From Paenibacillus camerounensis (GTDB lineage: Bacteria > Bacillota > Bacilli > Paenibacillales > Paenibacillaceae): DNA of 64,000 bases. A model generated the notes under the pieces. The model saw nothing but the letters and a program-made list of their open reading frames with translations, made no database searches and had not been told where the DNA came from. A program made the position numbers and the translations under genes. The DNA lies in assembly GCF_000723885.1 (NCBI RefSeq), contig NZ_CCDG010000061.1, positions 81,933 through 145,932 of the forward strand. Direction: 5' to 3'. Positions within the stretch are counted from its first letter, which is position 1; the number at the start of each line of letters is the position of its first letter. This document shows positions 15,827 to 24,604 of the stretch, one piece after another.

Positions 15827-17974
15827 ATGGCTTTCATTAATAAAAAGCCTTTAACGATCATTCTCGGCTTCCTAGCCGTGCTGCAGCTTTCTCTCTTCTA
15901 TTACTATTCCATATCGGTAGAACGGGAATACCGGGCTGAAAAAGCCGATCTATCCTCTCAAGCCGTCACCCTAACCTCAAATCTCGAAGAGAAAGTATCG
16001 GTTGTCAAAGGAATAAGCTCCTTCATCCAGACGGTAGGCTTTGATGCAGAGCCCGCTCTGATCAATCAATACCTGTATACCGCCTATAACAACTCAAACA
16101 CAAACGTTCTGAATATTGTGATTGCCCCGGACGGGGTTATCCGCTATCTCTATCCGCTTTCCGGCAACACCTCCATCCTGAATAAAGACCTCCTGCTCGA
16201 TCCAGTCCTTTCATCATCAGGCATGGTACAGGAAACCATCCGCTCACGCGGCATCACCATTGACGGGCCCCGCATGCTTGCCCAAGGCCAGTATGGAATG
16301 GTAATCAGACAGGCCATTTACAGCGGCAACACCTTTACCGGCATCGTTTCTGCTACCGTAACGGTAGAGGACATATCCGATCATCTCCAGTCGCTGGATT
16401 CCTCTATTTACGTTACGAGCACAGACTATACTCTGCTGTTCGGCCGGCAGGATGGAGCTGCAGGGGAAGCAGTAACCACTCCTATTGATATCTATAACCA
16501 GCACTGGCTGATGGGCACTCTTTTTTCGGCACAGAAGAAATGGGCAGTATTCCGCAGCGTCCTCTGGATTGATGTCGTCTGCCTGCTCATCGTCGCCTTT
16601 ATCCTGTATTTCTTCTGGCATCAGAACCGGTTTAATCATGAGCTTGAGCGGGTAGTTAAGCTCCGCACCCGTGACCTTAGCGTTTCCCAGAAGCTGTACG
16701 AAAAGCTCGCCCACTATGACAGCCTGACCGATATTCCGAACCGGCGTTATTTTATGGATGAGTTCGAACGGCTGCTGCAATGCTCAGAGCCGACACAGAC
16801 CTACACCCTATTCTTTTTTGACTTGAACCGCTTCAAGGAAATCAATGATACATTAGGCCATTCTATCGGTGACCAGGTAATCAAGACGCTGGCCGGCCGG
16901 CTGAAAGGCGCGGGGCTGCCCTTTCAGCTGTTTGCAAGAACCGGGGGCGACGAATTCGTCATGATCTTCTCCGATCTGCCGCAGGAGCGGATTCCGGAAA
17001 TTTCCGGTGAGATCAGCACACTGATCTCACAGACCCTGCTGATTGCCGGTGCCCATCTGAGCCTGTCTACAAGCATCGGGATTTCCCTTTACCCGGAGCA
17101 TTCCAGCCATACAGACGATTTGCTGAAATTTGCCGATATGTCGATGTATCAGGCCAAGTCGCTGGAGGACCGCAATTACTTTATCTTCGACTGGGAGCTG
17201 CGGGAGAAGCTGGAGCAGCGGACCATGATTGCCAAATACCTGCATTCTGCGCTGGAACGCGAGGAATTCGTGCTGTATTACCAGCCGCAGATCAACGCCG
17301 TTACCGGCAAGACAATCGGCCTTGAGGCGCTGATCCGCTGGAATCATCCTGAGAAGGGGCTCATCGGGCCGGGCACGTTCATCTCCGCGGTCGAGGAGGC
17401 CGGCCTGATGATTCAGCTGACAGACTGGGTAATCCGTGAGGTATGCCGTCAGCTCTGCGAATGGCGTAAGCTGGGCATGCCGCTGCTGCGCACCTCCATT
17501 AATATTTCGAACAGCTGGTTCTATAACCGCAATCTGATTGAGAATCTGCTGTCTGTGCTGGATTATTACGGCCTGGATACAGAAGTGCTGGAATTTGAAA
17601 TTACAGAGAGCACCGCGCTCCTCGAGGAGCATTACCCGCTGCTACAGCAGATGCGTGACCATGGCATTATCGTCTCTATTGATGACTTCGGCACCAAGTA
17701 CTCCTCACTGAATTATTTGAAGCATTTTCCGGTTAACAAAATTAAAATCGACCGCACCTTCATCACCGGAATCGGGATCAGCTCGATTGACGAGACCATC
17801 ATCAAATCCATTGTCTATGTCGCTTCACAGCTGGGCTATGACCTGATTGCTGAAGGTGTGGAAACGGCAGAACAGCTGGAATTCCTGATCAGCCATAACT
17901 GCCCGCATATTCAGGGCTTCTATTTCTCTCCTCCGCTGCCGGCAGAGGAAATCATCAGCAGGCTGGCTTCATAG
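15827..17974 (+). CDS. CHASE-GGDEF-EAL c-di-GMP turnover protein
   Basis: 715 residues. TM helix (~8-27), CHASE extracytoplasmic sensor (~55-220; the region NVLNIVIAPDGVIRYLYP and the IVSATVTVEDI end are typical), second TM (~246-264), a short coiled linker, GGDEF (RTGGDEF at 373-377) and EAL (EALIRW from 500) with NISNSW, EFEITES, DDFGTKYSSL, IKIDRTF, AEGVET and QGFYFSPPL. All metal and catalytic positions of a working EAL phosphodiesterase appear kept. GGAGG lies six bases before ATG. Second bifunctional-type protein within 5 kb. Regulation by a periplasmic-side ligand is inferred from the CHASE domain. Confidence 0.9.
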   Translation: MAFINKKPLTIILGFLAVLQLSLFYYYSISVEREYRAEKADLSSQAVTLTSNLEEKVSVVKGISSFIQTVGFDAEPALINQYLYTAYNNSNTNVLNIVIAPDGVIRYLYPLSGNTSILNKDLLLDPVLSSSGMVQETIRSRGITIDGPRMLAQGQYGMVIRQAIYSGNTFTGIVSATVTVEDISDHLQSLDSSIYVTSTDYTLLFGRQDGAAGEAVTTPIDIYNQHWLMGTLFSAQKKWAVFRSVLWIDVVCLLIVAFILYFFWHQNRFNHELERVVKLRTRDLSVSQKLYEKLAHYDSLTDIPNRRYFMDEFERLLQCSEPTQTYTLFFFDLNRFKEINDTLGHSIGDQVIKTLAGRLKGAGLPFQLFARTGGDEFVMIFSDLPQERIPEISGEISTLISQTLLIAGAHLSLSTSIGISLYPEHSSHTDDLLKFADMSMYQAKSLEDRNYFIFDWELREKLEQRTMIAKYLHSALEREEFVLYYQPQINAVTGKTIGLEALIRWNHPEKGLIGPGTFISAVEEAGLMIQLTDWVIREVCRQLCEWRKLGMPLLRTSINISNSWFYNRNLIENLLSVLDYYGLDTEVLEFEITESTALLEEHYPLLQQMRDHGIIVSIDDFGTKYSSLNYLKHFPVNKIKIDRTFITGIGISSIDETIIKSIVYVASQLGYDLIAEGVETAEQLEFLISHNCPHIQGFYFSPPLPAEEIISRLAS

Positions 17975-18103
17975 CCGGCCTGCCTTTTTTATATTCAGCC
18001 CGTCTAAGCTTCCCTGCCCTCTTGGTAAAATAACCGCTTACCGCTATAATAAGCTTGTGCTGCGCGACGCAGCAGGATGTTAACCCGAAAGGATTTCGAG
18101 AAA

Positions 18104-18427
18104 ATGAATGCGTTTACTAACTCCGAGCTGACTGGCACAATCATCTTTGCGCTAATTCTGGCGATACTCGCCTACCGGATTATCCGCGGCATGCCTGCTA
18201 TGGAAGGAAATATAACCGCTTTCCGCAAAAGAACACTGGTCTGGACACAGGTTGCTCTGGTCTTAACCGTCCTGCAGCTAAATTTCAAGGCCGGCGACTG
18301 GCGGTTTGCCATTATCCTCGGACTGATTGTACTGTTTACCGGCAGCATCTGGTGGGCTGCGCGCCGCTACGATATGCGCCGTCCGGCTGATCGCGAATTG
18401 TCTAATCAGGACAGCCCACAAGAATAA
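18104..18427 (+). CDS. small three-helix membrane protein, unknown
   Basis: 107 residues from the ATG at 18104 (AAAGGA site upstream; an in-frame ATG at 18077 lacks one). Three hydrophobic stretches (~8-25, ~45-62, ~66-84) with a cytoplasmic Arg-rich tail (WWAARRYDMRRPADRE). I do not recognise the family. It follows the CHASE-GGDEF-EAL gene by 130 bases and has its own strong terminator, so it may be monocistronic or a trailing operon gene. Confidence 0.6.
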   Translation: MNAFTNSELTGTIIFALILAILAYRIIRGMPAMEGNITAFRKRTLVWTQVALVLTVLQLNFKAGDWRFAIILGLIVLFTGSIWWAARRYDMRRPADRELSNQDSPQE

Positions 18428-18445
18428 TAGCTGAACGTAGAGATT

Positions 18446-18472
18446 CAGCTCCCCTCCGGGAGCTTTTTTTTG
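18446..18472 (+). terminator. intrinsic terminator
   Basis: Stem AGCTCCC/GGGAGCT with a tight loop and eight T residues, just after the small membrane protein gene. Confidence 0.85.
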
Positions 18473-18583
18473 TTGTTCCAGAAGGGGAGCCTGTCCGCAG
18501 GTACATCTTTGTGACGGCAGGCATATGCCGCGGCCGCTGCAAGCATACTAGTATCATTCTAACAATCGCGGAGGTACACAAAG

Positions 18584-19060
18584 ATGACCAAAAAATTAAA
18601 TCTGCTGATGTTCAGCGGCGAATATGACAAGGCGATGGCCGGGCTGATTCTGGCCAATGCAGCAAGGGATATTGAGGTTGAAGTAACGATGTTCTTTGCA
18701 TTCTGGGGATTATTTCTGGTCCGGGACCCGGAAAAAATGACACTGGAGGATAAGAGCCTGTACGAGAAGCTGATGGACGTGATGACACCGAAGGGACCGC
18801 AGCAGCTCCCGCTCTCGCACATGAATTTCAGCGGTCTGGGCCGTGTAATGCTGGAGGAGATGATGGAGGACAATGGAGCACCTAAGCTGATCCACTTCCT
18901 GAAGGGTGCCCGCAAAAAGAAGATCAAATTCTATGCCTGCAAGCTTTCGTTGGATATTATGGGGTTTAAGCCGGAGGAGCTGCTTCCGGAGGTTGAAGTG
19001 ATGGATGCCTCTGCTTATCTGAAGGATGCGCTGGAAAGTGATATGCAGCTGTTTATCTAG
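18584..19060 (+). CDS. DsrE/DsrF-like sulfur-carrier family protein
   Basis: 158 residues. Begins KKLNLLMFSGEYDKAMAGLILANAA, the beta-alpha start of the DsrE/DsrF fold, with EVTMFFAFWGLFLV and a late conserved Cys119 in KFYACKLSLDIMG. In family members this Cys can carry persulfide sulfur or take part in sulfur relay. GGAGG precedes the start; a small palindrome ATACTAGTAT lies 30 bases upstream and could be an operator. The next gene, a class V aminotransferase with Cys pair, may be its sulfur donor, as in other DsrE/desulfurase pairs (inference). Confidence 0.8.
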   Translation: MTKKLNLLMFSGEYDKAMAGLILANAARDIEVEVTMFFAFWGLFLVRDPEKMTLEDKSLYEKLMDVMTPKGPQQLPLSHMNFSGLGRVMLEEMMEDNGAPKLIHFLKGARKKKIKFYACKLSLDIMGFKPEELLPEVEVMDASAYLKDALESDMQLFI

Positions 19061-19120
19061 CTTGACACATGGGCTTTAACCCATCTGCTCTGCCGGGCAT
19101 ATACTGAGCCGTGATGACAC

Positions 19121-19172
19121 AGCCGGAAGCCTGTCAAGGACACCGGCGCCGGTGTCAGGGAACTAACCGGCT
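19121..19172 (+). promoter_or_regulatory. nested hairpin before the class V aminotransferase gene
   Basis: Three nested stems: AGCCGG/CCGGCT outside, CCTG/CAGG in the middle and a perfect GACACCGGC/GCCGGTGTC palindrome (19139-19156) inside. It ends seven bases before the GGAGGG site of the next gene, so it could influence its translation, or the palindrome could be a DNA operator. A short piece resembles the end of a cobalamin element, but the rest of that riboswitch is missing. Confidence 0.4.
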
Positions 19173-19191
19173 TTAGATGGAGGGATTGTCC

Positions 19192-20703
19192 ATGCCAAGC
19201 ATCAACCATGCCTCCCCCAAGGAGGCACCGGCTTACCCTGCGGCGCATTTCGCCGCATTCCGTGAGCATACCATCGGCATTTGCCATCAGATTACGACCC
19301 CCTTTGGACGGAAGCCGCTGCTATACGCAGACTGGACCGCCAGCGGCCGTTTATACGAACCGATTGAGCGCCGGATTCAGGAGGCTTTCGGACCTTATGT
19401 CAGCAATCCGCATACCGATTCCAACACCACCGGCCTGACAATGACGCTCGCCTATAATGAAGCACGGCGGATCATCAGGCAGCATGTGCACGCGGGGCCG
19501 GATGACTGCCTGATCTTCTGCGGCAACGGCACTACCGGTGCAGTTAACAAGCTGCAGCGGCTGATGGGCCTGAAGCTGCCTGAATGGCAGCGCCCGGGCT
19601 TCCGTTGCCCGCCGGAGGAGCGCCCGGTGATCTTCGTCAGCCACATGGAGCATCACTCTAATCTCCTGCCCTGGCAGGAAGGCATCGGCGATGTCGTTAC
19701 AGTTCCTGCCGGGGCGGACGGCAATATCAGCCCGGAGGCTCTTGAGGTGCTGCTCTGCCGCTACCGGGGCCGCCGGCTCAAGATAGGCTCTTTCACCGCT
19801 TGTTCAAATGTTACAGGCATTGAGACGCCTTACCCCAAGCTCGCTGCCGTAATGCACCGCCACGGCGGGGTATGCTTTGTTGATTTTGCCGCCAGTGCAC
19901 CGTATGCAGTGATTGATATGCATCCCGCTTCACCGCAGGAGAAGCTTGATGCCGTCTTCTTCTCTCCGCACAAATTTCTTGGCGGCCCGGGAACAGGCGG
20001 AGTGCTGCTGTTAGACGCCGGACTCTGCAGCGGCAGGCTCCCGGATGAGCCCGGCGGCGGCACTGTTGTCTGGGTTAATCCCTGGGGCGGACGCCGCTAC
20101 ATAAACGACGTGGAGGTCCGCGAGGACGGAGGGACACCCGGCTTCATGCAGGCCATCCGCACAGCGCTCTGCATCCAGCTGAAGGAGCGGATGAACGGCA
20201 GCGGAGAATGGATGAGGCTCCGCGAGCAGGAGCTGTGCCGGCGGCTGTTAGCCGGGCTCACCCGCATACCCGGCTGCTCCATTCTGGCCGGGGGACAGAC
20301 AGAGCGCCATGGCATCGTGTCGTTCACCCTGCAGAATCTCCATTACAATCTTGCCGTCAGGCTACTGAATGACCGCTACGGCATTCAGGCCCGCGGCGGC
20401 TGCTCCTGTGCCGGTCCTTATGGACATTATCTGCTGGGGCTTGACCGCAAGCAGTCGGAGCAGATCGTTCAGGACCTGCATGCCGGGGACCAGTCCTCCA
20501 AGCCCGGCTGGGTCCGCCTTTCCCTCCACCCCATTATGACAGATGCCGAAGTTGACAGGATGATCGCAGCGGTGCAGGACATCACTGCATACGGAATGGA
20601 ATGGGCCAGCGATTACAGTTACAGCCATGTAACGAACAGCTGGGTTCACCGCTCAGGACAGACAGAGACCGAGGCGGCGGTCCAGGGCCTATTCTCGGTG
20701 TAG
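19192..20703 (+). CDS. class V aminotransferase / cysteine-desulfurase-like PLP enzyme
   Basis: 503 residues from the ATG at 19192 (GGAGGG seven bases upstream). PLP-binding Lys261 in FFSPHKFLGGPGTGG, upstream CGNGTTGAVN (phosphate site) and VDFAASAPY (pyridine-N Asp). Near the C-terminus RGGCSCAGPYGH carries Cys404 and Cys406 at the place of the catalytic Cys loop of NifS/SufS enzymes. At ~500 residues it is longer than SufS (~400) because of insertions. Pairing with a DsrE protein suggests sulfur mobilisation from cysteine or a related compound. The exact reaction is not proven. Its 3' end overlaps the convergent VTT gene by 15 bases. Confidence 0.75.
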   Translation: MPSINHASPKEAPAYPAAHFAAFREHTIGICHQITTPFGRKPLLYADWTASGRLYEPIERRIQEAFGPYVSNPHTDSNTTGLTMTLAYNEARRIIRQHVHAGPDDCLIFCGNGTTGAVNKLQRLMGLKLPEWQRPGFRCPPEERPVIFVSHMEHHSNLLPWQEGIGDVVTVPAGADGNISPEALEVLLCRYRGRRLKIGSFTACSNVTGIETPYPKLAAVMHRHGGVCFVDFAASAPYAVIDMHPASPQEKLDAVFFSPHKFLGGPGTGGVLLLDAGLCSGRLPDEPGGGTVVWVNPWGGRRYINDVEVREDGGTPGFMQAIRTALCIQLKERMNGSGEWMRLREQELCRRLLAGLTRIPGCSILAGGQTERHGIVSFTLQNLHYNLAVRLLNDRYGIQARGGCSCAGPYGHYLLGLDRKQSEQIVQDLHAGDQSSKPGWVRLSLHPIMTDAEVDRMIAAVQDITAYGMEWASDYSYSHVTNSWVHRSGQTETEAAVQGLFSV

Positions 20704-21306
20704 CGGAGCTGCCGCCGCCCGGGCAAACCGGGCTTCGATAGCCTTCACACACCATAGGGAAGCCGCGATAAACAACACCACGTAGATAATCTCCCAGGGG
20801 TTGCGGATAAACCGCTGTACATCATTCCCGATATAGGAGACAGCAAAGACCATGATAGCCTTCCCCGCACATATAGCCAGCAGATAAGAGCGCAGGCGCA
20901 TACCGGCCAGCCCGGCGGCCATATTAATCACCACGAACGGGCCGACCGGGAACAGGCTGAGCAGAAAAACATAACTGAACCCGCTCCGCCGCACCCAGGT
21001 CATGCTTTTGGCTACCTTTGGCCTGCGTGACCATTTTTGAAGATAGGGGTGGGAGGCAATTTTGCGGATGATCAGAAAGGTCACTGTGCAGCCTGCCACC
21101 AGCCCCAGCCAGGAATACAAAAACCCGAGCCATAAACCGTATACAGCACCGTTCAAGCCTACGATGGCAATCGTCGGCAGCGGCGGGATGAAGGATTTCA
21201 TAAACGTCAGCCCGATTCCGGGCAGCGGCCCAAGTGTCCGGTATTGCTCCAGCAGGACCCGCAGCCTCTCCTCCGTCAGCCATGACGATATATCCAGTAA
21301 ATACAT
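20689..21306 (-). CDS. VTT (DedA/TVP38-TMEM64) family membrane protein
   Basis: 205 residues from ATG 21306 (AGGAGAGG site). Central VTT domain: FIPPLPTIAIVGLNGAVYG, the WLGLVAGCTVTFLIIRKI helix, then RRSGFSYVFLLSLFPVGPFVVINMAAGLAGM with the conserved Arg and Pro-x-Gly of the re-entrant region. TVP38/DedA proteins act in membrane lipid handling, including undecaprenyl-phosphate or phospholipid scrambling. Convergent with the aminotransferase gene and sharing its last 15 bases, so no functional tie is implied. Specific lipid unknown. Confidence 0.8.
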   Translation of the reverse strand: MYLLDISSWLTEERLRVLLEQYRTLGPLPGIGLTFMKSFIPPLPTIAIVGLNGAVYGLWLGFLYSWLGLVAGCTVTFLIIRKIASHPYLQKWSRRPKVAKSMTWVRRSGFSYVFLLSLFPVGPFVVINMAAGLAGMRLRSYLLAICAGKAIMVFAVSYIGNDVQRFIRNPWEIIYVVLFIAASLWCVKAIEARFARAAAAPLHRE

Positions 21307-21478
21307 CAATTGCCCTCTCCTCATCAAACACTGAATTTCTCAAGTCGTGAGCCTCAATTATACAACACTTTTCTGGGCACTAGTGACTGGACAAGCAGAA
21401 GCCGGCAAGGCTATGATGAAATTATTGACGAATGATGCGGAAGTTTGACAGAAGTTATATTCCAAAGTGAGGTTCCTT

Positions 21479-24400
21479 ATGAAACTGCTTGATTACAGGC
21501 TGCTGGCTACAAGAGCTCTGGGTCTGCTATGCATCCTCCTGCTTGCTGCTTCGGCAGTATATCCCCTGCTGAACAGAAACAGCGGTGCATGTGTTCAGCC
21601 GCAGCCCGGTGTTATCGATTTATCCGGCTGCACCTTCGATAATGATTCAACCTATAAACTGGACGGCAAGTGGGAGTTCTACTGGAATCAGCTGCTTGAG
21701 CCCACGGACACCATACAAGCGGATAAAGTCAGCTATCTTTCTGTTCCCGGAAGCTGGAGAACATGGAATCAGAAGGAGTACAACCGATATGGATTTGCAA
21801 CCTACCGTCTGCAGCTGCTGCTCCCCGAGAACAGCACGTCCTTTGCCTTAAAGGTGAATAACGTCCGTACTTCCAGCCAGCTATTCATAGACGGAGAGCC
21901 GCTTGGAGGCAGCGGGCTTACAGGGCAATCACTCCAGGAAACAGTGCCCCGCAACCAGCCTTACACCGCTGCATTTAACAGCGATACCGGCCGGGCGGAC
22001 ATTATCATTCACGCCTCCAACTTCATGTACAACAGCGGCGCAATCGCAGAGTCCATCCGTATCGGAACTCCTGAAGCCATAGAAGCCCTTGATAAGCGGA
22101 ATAACGTATATGACATCGTGCTGATAGCAGGCTTTGCTTTTATCGGAGTCTATTTCATGGGTCAGGGCCTGCAGCGCAAAGAAGATTATCCCTCACTGCA
22201 ACTGGGGATGTATTGCTTAACCATTACCTTCTATTTGCTCACACACAGCGAAAAGCTGCTATTCGATCTCTCTCCCTCAATCCCCTATGAGTGGTTTAGC
22301 AAAATACAGCTGATAACAGGCGTGATCGGCTTTTCATTTGTAGCCAGCTATACCTATTCTTTGTTTCCGGCACTCTATTCCCGGCTGTTCCGCAGAATCA
22401 CCTTCACCTATTCCATAGGCTTCTGCCTTCTGACTCTGGTGAGCTCTGAGCGGATCTACTCCAGGGCCTCCGATATATTAACTATCTTTAGTATAATCTC
22501 TATTATCTACACCTTTTATGTCATGGTTAAAGCGGCAATGCTGCGGGAGACCGGCTCCTTTTATCTGCTGATCGGCGTTGTTGCCGCCATTATGTTCGTA
22601 CTCACCGTATCCAAGAACCTTATGATGGGTACCGAATTTTATTCCATACCGCCATTATCCGGGCCCATCTTTGTCCTCGCCGAAGGGCTCTTCCTGTCTG
22701 CACGGCAGGCTCATGCCTACGAGACTATTAAGCAGCTGTCGCATCAGCTTGAGCGCAAGGACAGAGACAAGGACGAATTCCTGCTGAAAACCTCGAACGA
22801 GCTGCGGACACCGCTGAATGCCATTATTAACATCTCATTGTCGCTCTATGAGGGCGGCGGCGGCCCGCTCAGCTCCTCACAGCGTGAGGATATGCGTCTG
22901 ATTCTGGGAACGGGAAGACGCCTGGCATTCATGGTCAGGGATATCCTTGATTATGAGCAGATCAAGCAGCAGCGGATTACCCTTCACTGGAAGCAGGTAG
23001 ATATACAGGGAATCGCCAACATCGTCATTGAGGTCTTCCAGTTCCTGAATATAAAAACGAATATCCGCATCAAAAATCATATCCCGCCCGGGGCCTATCT
23101 CATTGAAGCCGATGAGCACAGGCTGATGCAGATTCTGTACAACCTGCTGGATAATGCCCTCAAATTCACTGACCGCGGCAGCATAGTATTTGAAGCAGAA
23201 CGGAGCGGGGATGTCATCTCCATCACAGTTACCGATACAGGCAAAGGGATTCCGCCTGAGCGTCTGGAAAGCATATTCCGCGATTATGAACAGGTCAATG
23301 AAGCAGATTCACTGGAGAGCGGCGGGCTCGGTCTGGGTCTGGCGATCACCCGCAAGCTCGTCGAGCTGCACGGAGGCAGTATCAGGGTACAGTCAGTTTC
23401 CGGCAGGGGGAGCAGCTTCACCTTCTCTATCCCGGTCAGTCAGCCGTCATCCGCATCTGCAGCCGCAGAGCCTGAAAACCGGGAGCTGCTGCTTACACCG
23501 GTCAAGCCTTCTCCGGAAGCCCTTGACGACGACTGGAAATATCCGCTCATCCCGGTAACCCAGCCCGGCCTGAGCGCAGACGCAGGACCGGACACTCCGC
23601 GCATACTGGTTGTTGACGATGATTACGCGAATCTCAAGGCGCTGACCAACCTGCTGGCACTGGAGAATTATATGATTACGAGTATCCGCAGCGGCAAAGA
23701 AGCATTGGCGCTCCTTGCCGGAGACCGTAATTTCGACCTTTGCATCATCGATGTGATGATGCCGGAGATGTCGGGACTTGAGCTGTGCAGAATTATCCGC
23801 CAGACCTTCAGCCCGCTGGATCTGCCTGTGCTGATGGCCACGGCGGGGCAGCAGCTCCATTTCAATGAGTCGGCCTTCCGGGCCGGAGCAAATGACTTTA
23901 TCCATAAGCCCTATGCCTGGAGTGATTTGAAGGGCCGTGTCAAAACGCTCGTTGAACTCAAAAGGTCAGTGGCGGAGCGGCTCAGCTCGGAAATCGCTAT
24001 GCTTCGCGCGCAAATCAAGCCCCATTTCCTTTACAACTCCATCAACACAATCATCTGGATGAGCACACGGGACAACGAGAAGACCAGACACCTGCTCTAC
24101 GATCTCAGTCATTTTCTGCGGGGAAGCTTTGATTTCAGCAACCAGGAAACAGCCATTCCCTTCGAGAAGGAGCTGGAGCTGACTGAAGCTTATCTGTCGC
24201 TGGAGCAGGCCCGGTTCGGCAAACGCCTGAGTGTCCAGTACAATATTGAGGTCTCCGAATTTACACTGCCGCCGCTGATTGTACAGCCGATTGTCGAGAA
24301 TGCTGTCCGGCACGGCCTGATGGAAAAGATCGGCGGAGGCACCCTTGTCCTCAGCACCAGCCTGCTGGAAGGATATATAGTCATTACTGTCTCCGACAAC

Positions 24401-24604
24401 GGCAAGGGGATGAGCGATGAGCAGCTGGCCTCCTGGATGATGGACGACTACCGCTCCTCCCCGCGTCAAGGTACTGGGATCGGCCTGAAAAATATTAACC
24501 GCCGCCTGCTGAAGCAATTCGGCCATCCCCTGCTGCTCACCCGCGGCGAAGACAGCGGAATTGAAGTACGTATAAGAATACCATGGAAGGGTGAGGTCTC
24601 CTGA
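21479..24604 (+). CDS. 7TM-DISM hybrid sensor kinase with degenerate HisKA and a C-terminal LytS-type kinase
   Basis: 1041 residues. N-terminal TM, an extracytoplasmic beta-sandwich (DISMED2-like, ~40-195), seven TM helices (~205-400), a HisKA-like segment, HATPase (~540-650; IEADEHRLMQILYNLLDNALKFT and SGGLGLGLAI), REC (~700-820; DDDYAN and Asp758 in IIDVMMPEMSG) and a second kinase core: MLRAQIKPHFLYNSINT with His849, then PPLIVQPIVENAVRHGLME and GTGIGLKNINRRL. The first phosphoacceptor motif reads TSNELRTPLN, with Asn440 where His is expected, so the first module probably cannot autophosphorylate. GAGG lies seven bases before the ATG. Overlaps the response regulator start and is surely its partner. 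Confidence 0.85.
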   Translation: MKLLDYRLLATRALGLLCILLLAASAVYPLLNRNSGACVQPQPGVIDLSGCTFDNDSTYKLDGKWEFYWNQLLEPTDTIQADKVSYLSVPGSWRTWNQKEYNRYGFATYRLQLLLPENSTSFALKVNNVRTSSQLFIDGEPLGGSGLTGQSLQETVPRNQPYTAAFNSDTGRADIIIHASNFMYNSGAIAESIRIGTPEAIEALDKRNNVYDIVLIAGFAFIGVYFMGQGLQRKEDYPSLQLGMYCLTITFYLLTHSEKLLFDLSPSIPYEWFSKIQLITGVIGFSFVASYTYSLFPALYSRLFRRITFTYSIGFCLLTLVSSERIYSRASDILTIFSIISIIYTFYVMVKAAMLRETGSFYLLIGVVAAIMFVLTVSKNLMMGTEFYSIPPLSGPIFVLAEGLFLSARQAHAYETIKQLSHQLERKDRDKDEFLLKTSNELRTPLNAIINISLSLYEGGGGPLSSSQREDMRLILGTGRRLAFMVRDILDYEQIKQQRITLHWKQVDIQGIANIVIEVFQFLNIKTNIRIKNHIPPGAYLIEADEHRLMQILYNLLDNALKFTDRGSIVFEAERSGDVISITVTDTGKGIPPERLESIFRDYEQVNEADSLESGGLGLGLAITRKLVELHGGSIRVQSVSGRGSSFTFSIPVSQPSSASAAAEPENRELLLTPVKPSPEALDDDWKYPLIPVTQPGLSADAGPDTPRILVVDDDYANLKALTNLLALENYMITSIRSGKEALALLAGDRNFDLCIIDVMMPEMSGLELCRIIRQTFSPLDLPVLMATAGQQLHFNESAFRAGANDFIHKPYAWSDLKGRVKTLVELKRSVAERLSSEIAMLRAQIKPHFLYNSINTIIWMSTRDNEKTRHLLYDLSHFLRGSFDFSNQETAIPFEKELELTEAYLSLEQARFGKRLSVQYNIEVSEFTLPPLIVQPIVENAVRHGLMEKIGGGTLVLSTSLLEGYIVITVSDNGKGMSDEQLASWMMDDYRSSPRQGTGIGLKNINRRLLKQFGHPLLLTRGEDSGIEVRIRIPWKGEVS

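Noticed and set aside
19121..19172. Cobalamin riboswitch, because of AGCCGGAAGCCTG
   Set aside because: The conserved upstream core (GCCACTG and the rest of the ~200-base fold) is missing.
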